A stretch of DNA of 64,000 nt, taken from JAFGRU01 sp963665915 (GTDB lineage Bacteria > Desulfobacterota > Desulfuromonadia > Desulfuromonadales > JAAYDE01). The notes below the pieces were generated by a model. The model made no database searches, was not told the DNA's origin, and was given only the letters and a program-made list of their open reading frames with translations. Within the stretch, counting starts at the first letter, position 1, and each line of letters starts with the position of its first letter. The position numbers and the translations under genes are program-made. Of this stretch, positions 53,812 to 61,016 are shown one piece after another. The DNA lies in NCBI GenBank assembly GCA_963665915.2, contig CAXXSG010000013.1:620001-684000 (forward strand), read 5' to 3'.

Positions 53812-54261
53812 TCACCCTTCGATTCTTATCAGAAAACGGGTGCCGCGCACTCCGACCATTGCCACCGGCGTTTTGATCTTGACCGCCTCCGGAGCCAGTT
53901 CAGCCATCTTTCCGGAGACATAAGAGGCCATCCCCCGCAACAGTCGCAGGACCATGGACATCTGGTTGTCACCGGGGGAGAAGACGAATTCATCAATGAT
54001 CATTTCGCTGTCCGATCCCAGGGAAAGGAGGGTGTCATCCCGAAAAATGACCCCGATGCGACCGCTGGGGCCGGTGCGAAGAGTATCCCCTTCATGCAGC
54101 TTCAAACCAGCGTGGGCAGCCATAGATCCTTCGCTTCGGATTACAAAGACTTCTCCTTCCGTGGTCTTGATGCTTCCCACCACCGGGTCAGCAGCCTCAG
54201 CGGCAACGGCTAAAACAAGAATCCCTATGGTTGCCAAAAGAATTTTCGAAATTTTCTGCAT
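53812..54261 (-). CDS. FecR-domain exported protein
   Basis: A 149-aa protein with a signal peptide (I-L-L-A-T-I-G-I-L-V-L-A-V-A-A-E-A). The FecR domain is visible: V-G-S-I-K-T-T-E-G-E-V, then G-D-T-L-R-T-G-P-S-G-R-I-G-V-I-F and P-V-A-M-V-G-V-R-G-T-R-F. ATG 54261 is preferred because AAGGAGGGCTC precedes it; ATG 54423 would add a non-signal tail. It opens the FecR-OmpA-CHASE2-peroxidase transcript. Confidence 0.88.
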   Translation of the reverse strand: MQKISKILLATIGILVLAVAAEAADPVVGSIKTTEGEVFVIRSEGSMAAHAGLKLHEGDTLRTGPSGRIGVIFRDDTLLSLGSDSEMIIDEFVFSPGDNQMSMVLRLLRGMASYVSGKMAELAPEAVKIKTPVAMVGVRGTRFLIRIEG

Positions 54262-54839
54262 GAGCCCTCCTTGCTGTTCTGCCAAAACACGGACAATGAG
54301 AAACCATTCATATACTAACATAAATCCGGGAAAACAAAACCCGAAGGCGAGGCTTTTTGCCCGTTTTGTCGGCTTGGAAAGACATAATTCATTGCAACCA
54401 AGGCGACCAGTGGACTTGGTCATCCGAAAAGAATCGTTTTCATAAAAATGGAATCAAGCCCACATTTTGAGGTCTGTGTTATTTGAGTTATGGTCTCAAA
54501 ATTGCTGATCCCCCTGACCAAAAGCTTTGCCAACTCACGCAGCATCCGGAAAGAAGTGAGAACTTCTGAGCCCAAAGCCAGAGGCCAGCCTGCTCCTGAT
54601 GTGATTTCTACCCTCCGGTGGTTTTGGCTGGAGGACTGCCCTGTTTCCGCAAAAAGTCCGCTCGGGTTCCGTGGGTTAATGTTAAGTGTCATTTTTTTGC
54701 CTTGACGAACAGCAACCTGATAAGTGTTAGAATGAGTTGTCCTGGTCTTTTGGAAGTAGTTCAGTGACAGGCTCAAAAGCAAAAAATATGATTTTCAATG
54801 TCCAGTTGTTTATAACCGCATAGCTTTGATGAAAAGCAC
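54262..54839. other. Intergenic, no supported gene
   Basis: There are 578 bases between divergent genes. A leftward open frame at 54420-54782 has no signal, family or ribosome site and is not annotated. No repeat is recognised. Confidence 0.35.
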
Positions 54840-56567
54840 ATGAGAATTTCGTTAAAAACCAAACTGATATTAAGCTTTAGCGTAATTATCTTATTTACAG
54901 GACTGGTTACGGCCTTTGTCGGCTCCACGCTGATTCGCGAAGGGGTTATCAGGCAGGTCCAGGAAAAGGTCAGGGCTGACCTGAATGCGGCCGGTGAGAT
55001 ATGGGACAATAGAATCGAAAGTATTGAAGAGATAATACATTACGCCACCTTCAGAAGTGGGCTCAAGGAAGCGCTGCTCAGCGAAGACCGGGGGAAACTG
55101 GAAAAATATCTGAATGAAATCAGGACGGTTGGCGATATCGAGATGCTGACCATCACCGACAGCGAAGGAAAGGTGGTCTTGAGATCCAGCAATCCCGGGA
55201 GATTCGGAGACAGTCAGTCGGGTGACCAGATTATAGGAAAGGTGTTGTCGGAGCGGCGCACGCTAGCCTCACCTCTGATCGTAGCCAGGGAAGAGTTGGA
55301 GAAAGAGGGCAGGCAATTCGCCGATCGGGCACAGATTAAGCTGGTTGATACGCCAAAAGCTAAACCTGGAGCAGCCCTGGAAGAGACCTCCGGTCTTGTC
55401 CTGAAGGCTGCGGCTCCCATACTGGATGACCAGGGCCAGTTGATTGGTGTTCTGTATGGGGGCGAACTGGTCAACCGGAACTACAGCCTCGTGGATAAGA
55501 TTAAAGATACCGTCTACCTGGGTGAGCAATATCAGGGCATGGATATGGGCACCTCGACAATCTTCCAGGGGGATCTGCGAATTTCCACCAATGTGATGAC
55601 CAAGGGCGGCGAAAGGGCCATAGGGACCCGAGTTTCCGCGGAAGTGCATGATAAAGTTTTTGAGCAGGGAGACAAATGGATTGACCGGGCCTTTGTGGTG
55701 AACGCCTGGTATATTACAGCGTACGAACCCATCAGGGATATCGATGAAAATATCATTGGCATTCTTTATGTCGGCATGCTTGAAAAAAAGTTTGTTGACA
55801 CTGAAAACAGAACAATACTGATATTTTTTGTAATTACAGTTTTCTGTATGACAATAGCTCTGATTGTGGCAAGCATCTTGTCAAATACCATAATAAGGCC
55901 TATAAAAAGCGTCGTAAAAATGTCCAGGAAGATATCTGCCGGAGACTTTTCCGTTAAGCTTGATGTGAAAAGAACGGATGAGCTTGGTTTGCTTGAAAAA
56001 GCCTATAATAAAATGGCCATGGATCTTTGTGAGAGGGATGAACAGATAAATACGACTATGGCCAAGCTGGAACAGTTGTCCAGAACCGATGATCTGACAG
56101 GAATAATGAACAGGCGAGCTTTTACTGAACTTTGCATGATTGAAATTGGTAGAGCCAGACGATTTGAGAATCCATTCTCCGTCGCTTTTATTGACCTTGA
56201 TAATTTTAAGGTTGTTAATGATAAATTTGGACATAGCACAGGAGATGAGCTTTTATGTTCAGTGGCTGAAACGATTCAAAAAAATATTCGCGAAATCGAT
56301 CTTTTTACCAGGCTTGGTGGCGATGAATTCATGCTGCTTCTTGTCAAGTCAGATTCTGAGTCATCATTAGAGGTCGTTAAAAAGCTTCAGAATATGCTTA
56401 TGGATGTCATGAATAAAAAAGGCTGGCCGGTAACCTTCAGCATCGGTCTTGTAACATATAACTCACCGCCTGACGAGGTTGAGGAAATAATCAGGAATAC
56501 CGACGAGTTGATGTATGCCGCAAAACAGAGCGGGAAAAATACGATAATGTGCAAGGTGTTAAATTAG
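54840..56567 (+). CDS. Cache/HAMP/GGDEF diguanylate cyclase
   Basis: A 575-aa membrane receptor. Helix 1 (residues 8-30), a periplasmic Cache sensor to ~325, helix 2, then HAMP (I-R-P-I-K-S-V-V-K-M near 345-400) and GGDEF. The active site is L-G-G-D-E-F near residue 500, and an inhibitory I-site R-E-I-D sits five residues upstream. So it makes c-di-GMP with product inhibition expected. The Cache ligand is unknown. Together with the HD-GYP protein it forms an opposed c-di-GMP pair within 6 kb. Confidence 0.92.
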   Translation: MRISLKTKLILSFSVIILFTGLVTAFVGSTLIREGVIRQVQEKVRADLNAAGEIWDNRIESIEEIIHYATFRSGLKEALLSEDRGKLEKYLNEIRTVGDIEMLTITDSEGKVVLRSSNPGRFGDSQSGDQIIGKVLSERRTLASPLIVAREELEKEGRQFADRAQIKLVDTPKAKPGAALEETSGLVLKAAAPILDDQGQLIGVLYGGELVNRNYSLVDKIKDTVYLGEQYQGMDMGTSTIFQGDLRISTNVMTKGGERAIGTRVSAEVHDKVFEQGDKWIDRAFVVNAWYITAYEPIRDIDENIIGILYVGMLEKKFVDTENRTILIFFVITVFCMTIALIVASILSNTIIRPIKSVVKMSRKISAGDFSVKLDVKRTDELGLLEKAYNKMAMDLCERDEQINTTMAKLEQLSRTDDLTGIMNRRAFTELCMIEIGRARRFENPFSVAFIDLDNFKVVNDKFGHSTGDELLCSVAETIQKNIREIDLFTRLGGDEFMLLLVKSDSESSLEVVKKLQNMLMDVMNKKGWPVTFSIGLVTYNSPPDEVEEIIRNTDELMYAAKQSGKNTIMCKVLN

Positions 56568-56595
56568 TTTTTCTGTTTTCCGAATGGGTATAAAA

Positions 56596-56630
56596 AAAGA
56601 GCTGGACATCTGACTGATATCCAGCTCTTT
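56596..56630. terminator. Bidirectional terminator
   Basis: AAAGAGCTGGA, 13-base loop, TCCAGCTCTTTTA. The perfect 11-bp stem lies between the convergent GGDEF and nifS genes. Confidence 0.88.
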
Positions 56631-56651
56631 TACGTGGTGCTGAATGATTTT

Positions 56652-57878
56652 TCAGTGGTGATGGTGGTCATGCCCAGGCTGGTCCCCGGCCATGAGCCGA
56701 GAGAGCGGTTTGCCGGCTTTGAAATCCTTCCAGAAGGGCGAGAGGTCCCGAACCCGCTGAATAATGGGCGGCAGGTTTTTGATGACGTGATCAATATCCT
56801 CTTCCGTATTATAGATGCTGAGGCTGAAGCGGATCGATCCGTGGGCCGCCGTAAAAGGCACACCCATGGCTCGCAGCACATGAGATGGCTCCAGAGAGCC
56901 GGAAGTGCAGGCCGAGCCCGACGAAGCGCAGATATTCACAGCGTTCATCAGCAGCAGGATCGACTCCCCTTCCACGTATTCGAAACTGATGCTGGAGGTG
57001 TTGGGGAGGCGGTTTTTGCTGTCGCCGTTGACCATGGCGTTGGGGATTCGCGCCAGCAGTTCTTTTTCCAGGCGATCCCGCATCTGCATGACCCGACTGT
57101 TTTCCTCAGCAAGGTGAGTCATGGCCAGTTCCGCGGCCCGGCCCAAGCCGATGATATAGGGGACGTTTTCCGTGCCGCCCCGCTTCCCCGATTCCTGATG
57201 GCCGCCGATCACGAAAGGGGTGAATCTGGTTCCCTTGCGGATGTAAAGAGCGCCGATCCCTTTGGGGGCGTGCAGTTTGTGGCCGGAAAGTGAGAGCATG
57301 TCGATGGCCTGCTTCTGCATATCCATAGGGATCTTTCCGACGGCTTGGACGGCATCAGTATGAAAGGGAATCCCTTGGGCTTTGACCATTTCCCCGATTT
57401 TGTCTATGGGAAAGATGACCCCGGTCTCGTTGTTGGCGGTCATGATACTGACCATGGCTGTATCGTCGTCCAGGGAGTCCTTCAGTTCGTCCAGGTCGAG
57501 GCGCCCCTCCGGGTCGACGCCGAGTTCGGTGACGCGATAGCCCCGGGCTCGCAGGAAGTGACCAACATTGAGAACGGCAGGATGCTCGACGCGCGTCATG
57601 ACAAAATGTTTTTTGTCGGGATAGGAGCGTAGCGTCCCCATGATGGCAGCATTGTCGCTTTCGGTGCCGCAGCTGGTAAAAAGGATCTCCGATGGGTCGG
57701 CGTTAATGATGGCTGCCACTTTCTCCCGTGCCTCCCGCACGTGACGGCCCACCTGGCCGCCGAAGGAGTGCATGCTCGAAGGATTGCCGTAGAGGTCGCT
57801 GAAAAAGGGGAGCATGGCCTCGACCACTATCGGGTCCGTACGGGTGGTGGCATTGTTGTCCATATAGACTGTTTTCAT
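56652..57878 (-). CDS. nifS: Cysteine desulfurase NifS
   Basis: A 408-aa PLP enzyme that delivers sulfur from cysteine for Fe-S assembly. The start Y-M-D-N-N-A-T-T-R is classic; the PLP lysine is in L-S-G-H-K-L-H-A-P-K near residue 203; the sulfur-carrying Cys is in S-S-G-S-A-C-T-S-G near residue 325. The C-terminus carries an unusual His-rich tail (H-D-H-H-H-H). It overlaps the nifU stop by ATGA and is translated with it. Confidence 0.93.
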   Translation of the reverse strand: MKTVYMDNNATTRTDPIVVEAMLPFFSDLYGNPSSMHSFGGQVGRHVREAREKVAAIINADPSEILFTSCGTESDNAAIMGTLRSYPDKKHFVMTRVEHPAVLNVGHFLRARGYRVTELGVDPEGRLDLDELKDSLDDDTAMVSIMTANNETGVIFPIDKIGEMVKAQGIPFHTDAVQAVGKIPMDMQKQAIDMLSLSGHKLHAPKGIGALYIRKGTRFTPFVIGGHQESGKRGGTENVPYIIGLGRAAELAMTHLAEENSRVMQMRDRLEKELLARIPNAMVNGDSKNRLPNTSSISFEYVEGESILLLMNAVNICASSGSACTSGSLEPSHVLRAMGVPFTAAHGSIRFSLSIYNTEEDIDHVIKNLPPIIQRVRDLSPFWKDFKAGKPLSRLMAGDQPGHDHHHH

Positions 57879-58720
57879 GATTTGACCTCTTCTACGACGA
57901 TATCCGGATGGACGAACTCCTTGAGCTTCGTTTCCACGTATTTTTTTAGCGTGATGTCCGACATGGGGCAGGAGGAACAGCTTCCTCGCAGGCCGACATA
58001 CACGGTATTGCCGTCGATATCGATGAGTTCCAGATCGCCGCCGTCGGCGCGCATGGGGGGAATGACCTCGCGTTCCAAGGTCTCTTCAATAAGGCGGATT
58101 TTCTGCAGATTGGTGAGTTTTTTCGGCGTCGCGGATGCTTCCGATTTTCGGGACGGATCTTTTCCCTCCCACAATTTGTCGAGAAGCATTTTGATTTTCG
58201 GGTGGCAGCTCTGGCAGCCGCCCCCGGCCTTGGTGTAATGGGTGACCGCTTCCACGGTTGTCAATTTGTTCTCCCGGGCGACCCGTTCGATCTCATTGTC
58301 GGTGATGCCGAAACATGTGCAGACGATATCGTATTCCTGCTTTTCAACGGGTTCTCCCCGGTAGTTGGAAATTGCGGCCTCCAGGGCCTCCATCCCCATG
58401 ACCGAGCAGTGCATCTTCTCTTCAGGAAGCCCGCCCAGGAAGTCGGCAATCTCCTTGTTGGTGATCTTTTCGGCTTCATCCAAGGTCTTTCCCTTGATTA
58501 TTTCGGTCAGAACGGACGATGAAGCGATGGCGCTGGCACAGCCGAAGGTCTGGAATTTTGCTTCCTTGATCCGTTGGTTTTCATCGAGCTTGAAGGTCAG
58601 GCGCAGGGCGTCTCCGCAGGCAAGGGAGCCGACCTCGCCGATGCCGTCCGCATCTTCGATTTCACCGACGTTGCGGGGGTGAAGAAAATGATCCATGACC
58701 TCTTCCGTATATTCCCACAT
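57875..58720 (-). CDS. nifU: Fe-S scaffold protein NifU
   Basis: A 281-aa three-domain scaffold. The IscU-like part has three conserved cysteines (L-A-C-G-D-A near 35, F-G-C-A-S-A near 60, M-H-C-S-V-M near 104). A BFD-type [2Fe-2S] domain follows (I-V-C-T-C-F-G, then G-G-G-C-Q-S-C-H). The C-terminal NfU domain ends with S-C-S-S-C-P-M-S. It passes clusters made with NifS to client proteins. No nif structural genes are seen, so a general Fe-S role is likely. Confidence 0.93.
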   Translation of the reverse strand: MWEYTEEVMDHFLHPRNVGEIEDADGIGEVGSLACGDALRLTFKLDENQRIKEAKFQTFGCASAIASSSVLTEIIKGKTLDEAEKITNKEIADFLGGLPEEKMHCSVMGMEALEAAISNYRGEPVEKQEYDIVCTCFGITDNEIERVARENKLTTVEAVTHYTKAGGGCQSCHPKIKMLLDKLWEGKDPSRKSEASATPKKLTNLQKIRLIEETLEREVIPPMRADGGDLELIDIDGNTVYVGLRGSCSSCPMSDITLKKYVETKLKEFVHPDIVVEEVKS

Positions 58721-59230
58721 CTGTTTCTCCTTGAATTTAATTATTTGTCAGGGTCAATTAATACCTGTTTTTTATTCTACCTTAAATTGGGACTAAAATG
58801 GTGATTAATTATAATTTTCAAACAATAACTCTTGGTTGTATGACTTGAAAAAACTTTACTGTTTCTGATAATTTTTTCATCCAAGCTATGATCTCGGGGT
58901 TGCGTCCCCGACGACGCCTTCTTTCTTTTTACGTCAAAAAGAAAGAAGCAAAGAAAAGGACGCCCCGCAACTTGCCCTTCGGTTTCCGACGCTCAAAGCC
59001 CGTTTTGAGGACGGTCAGAAACTCGCTTCTCTCAGACAGTCTGCCCGTTTTATTCTCAAAATGTCCTTTCTGCTCTGGCTGTGCTGGAGGTGATCATATG
59101 AGAATAAAAAAATGATGTTCAAGTCACGGTTAAGGTTTTAGGGCGCCATTTTTTTAAAGCAACTTGCTGTCTTCTATTTTAACACATAGAGAAGGATTGG
59201 CAGGCGTGGTGGTTGTTCAACAGGAAGTGA
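58721..59230. repeat. Non-coding region with repeat-like hairpin
   Basis: Contains TTCTTTCTTTTT (58919-58930), ACGTC, AAAAAGAAAGAA (58936-58947): a perfect 12-bp-arm hairpin followed by GCAAAGAAAAGGACGCC. This arrangement resembles dispersed repeats found in many proteobacteria. No gene is supported. Confidence 0.45.
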
Positions 59231-59743
59231 TTAGCGGGGATCGTCAGCGGCGGCTTTGAGCAGGCGAAAAATTTCCCGGAAAGCGCGGCGATCGTTCGTG
59301 GCATGGATGGAACGGGCGAGATGAGCCAGGGGTGAGGTGTCGAGGCTGGGGAAAAGTTCCCGGGCCTGGCAAAGCGCGTCCTCGAAGCGGGCAGGGTCGC
59401 AGAGTCCGTCGCGCAGTTCTTCCAGCTGGTGAAAAAGTCTTTTGTCCTCATATTGCTGATGACTACTGCCCTCGAGAAAAGCGTTCAATTCTTCGACAAG
59501 CTCCTCCTGCTTGCGGAGCAGGCCCGCCAGATGTTTGATCTGGCGCTTGCGGGAACCGTGTCCTTTGGTGTTTCTGGCGAGATCGAGCTCCCTCCGGATA
59601 TCCTCGGGCAGGTCAAGGCGGGAGAACTGTGCCTTGCCGAGCTGGACCAGATTGGCGGCCAGCTCTTCAATCGCTTTTGCGGCCCTTTTTCGGGCTGATT
59701 TGCTCGGCCCGGCGTAAGGTGTCTCTTCGTGATCAGATGCCAT
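59231..59743 (-). CDS. darP: Ribosome-biogenesis protein DarP (YjgA, DUF615)
   Basis: A 170-aa basic helical protein. The family features K-S-A-R-K-R-A-A-K-A-I-E-E-L, then L-P-E-D-I-R-R-E-L-D-L-A-R and H-G-S-R-K-R-Q-I-K-H-L-A-G are visible. It binds 50S precursors and assists large-subunit assembly. ATG 59743 starts it. Repeat B2 lies directly upstream. Confidence 0.9.
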   Translation of the reverse strand: MASDHEETPYAGPSKSARKRAAKAIEELAANLVQLGKAQFSRLDLPEDIRRELDLARNTKGHGSRKRQIKHLAGLLRKQEELVEELNAFLEGSSHQQYEDKRLFHQLEELRDGLCDPARFEDALCQARELFPSLDTSPLAHLARSIHATNDRRAFREIFRLLKAAADDPR

Positions 59744-59784
59744 TTAAAGAACCCTATTTACCATTATTAGCGATACCCCGGAGT

Positions 59785-59937
59785 CTGTCGAACTTGGGGA
59801 ATCGTAACAAAAAATGGAAAATCGAGGACAAATTTTCGCAAATTTGAGATCGAATAGCAGGGCTATTTGTCGAAAATTTGCGAAAATATAGGCCGATTTG
59901 ACGGTTTTGCAGTAGATTCATTCCTAAGTTTGAGCGA
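59785..59937 (-). repeat. Repeat family B, copy B2
   Basis: The reversed sequence of this 153-bp stretch matches B1 (18726-18878) along its whole length, including GGAATGAATCTACTGC, CGCAAATTTTCGACAAATAG and GTTACGATTCCCCAAGTTCG. Its right end overlaps the stop of the AbiEi-like gene (59924-59926). Confidence 0.75.
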
Positions 59938-61012
59938 CTCCTAGTCGCGGTAAAAGGTAATTATTCATGAATTTATCCTCCAGGTTCGGAGTCAGGACCC
60001 CTCGGTCCGCTATATCGGCGTGCATCAGGAGCGGGTCTGCCAGCATCAGCCCTTCCGGATGCCAACCCTGCCAGCGGTTTGCAGGACTGAAAATGTGCAT
60101 GAGATCGATGTTCCCTTCAGGGTCGGGGACGAGATGCAGGAGCAGCATGGTTTTGAGAGTGTCACCTGCAAGATGGAGCACGGCGCTTCGCGGCTCGGGG
60201 TGATCCAGAAGCAGATGGGCTCCGAGTTCGCCGCCGATCAGGATGTTTTCCCCCAGGCTTTTCTCGCGCAGCAGGCGTGGAATATCTATAATTTCGAGCA
60301 CGGTGGAAAACCTGCAGCTATGCTGCAGAAGCTTGCTGCGCAGGATTTCCGAAAAACCGAGCTCCCAGCGCTGGAGAAGAGCCGTGGGGTTCAGCAATGT
60401 GCGCTCTTTCACTTTGGTGCGGCTCAGATGGCCCATTTCCTCCATACGCTTCAGGGTCAGGCTTACTGCCCCGAGGGCGATGCAGGCTTCCGCGGCGAGG
60501 CGGCGGCAGGTCCAGCGGACCGCTTCCGGGTTGCTGAGGAGCACGTAGATGAGCTTCAGGCCGGCCTTCTGGAAGGGGCGCCCGCCGCTCGGGGTCTCAC
60601 TCTTCCGTTTCCGTCCTGATATCTCCACATGCAGTTGAGGATGATGCAGGTAAGCGTTTCCGCAGCTATCCATGAAACTGAAATTTCGGGCACGGAAGCG
60701 GGCCGCGAGGTTTTCCGGCAGGAAGTCTGTAAAGAGGAGCGTGCGTTCCGAGACGTTGCTGTTTTCCATCTTCTGAATAAGAAGCCCGGCGGTTTTCGGC
60801 GTAATGCGCAGGTGCAGGAGCGTACCGAAAGTTATCTTCCCCCAGGGGGCCTCAAGGTTTAATCGGCCGCAGCTGCCGGTGCTGTCCCACAGGGATTCGA
60901 ACTCGGCCCGACAGCCCTCCAGAGCCGTGAGATTGCGCAGGCAGTGTCGCAGGGTTTTCTTCTCGGCCGCATTCATCTGCAGCTCATTCTGTAGAGGTTT
61001 TTCGACGGCCAT
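59924..61012 (-). CDS. AbiEi-like antitoxin/transcriptional regulator
   Basis: A 362-aa protein resembling AbiEi family type IV antitoxins (COG4861-type): S-C-G-N-A-Y-L-H-H-P-Q-L near residue 120, then L-K-L-I-Y-V-L-L-S-N-P-E-A-V-R-W-T-C-R-R-L-A and a winged-helix segment. No AbiEii nucleotidyltransferase toxin lies in the window, so it may be a stand-alone regulator. ATG 61012 starts five bases after the ftsK stop. Its last codons V-A-Q-T-stop come from the end of repeat B2. Confidence 0.7.
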   Translation of the reverse strand: MAVEKPLQNELQMNAAEKKTLRHCLRNLTALEGCRAEFESLWDSTGSCGRLNLEAPWGKITFGTLLHLRITPKTAGLLIQKMENSNVSERTLLFTDFLPENLAARFRARNFSFMDSCGNAYLHHPQLHVEISGRKRKSETPSGGRPFQKAGLKLIYVLLSNPEAVRWTCRRLAAEACIALGAVSLTLKRMEEMGHLSRTKVKERTLLNPTALLQRWELGFSEILRSKLLQHSCRFSTVLEIIDIPRLLREKSLGENILIGGELGAHLLLDHPEPRSAVLHLAGDTLKTMLLLHLVPDPEGNIDLMHIFSPANRWQGWHPEGLMLADPLLMHADIADRGVLTPNLEDKFMNNYLLPRLGVAQT

Positions 61013-61016
61013 GTTC

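Noticed and set aside
54420..54782. Leftward 120-codon frame upstream of the diguanylate cyclase
   Set aside because: No signal, domain or ribosome site; overlaps promoter region.
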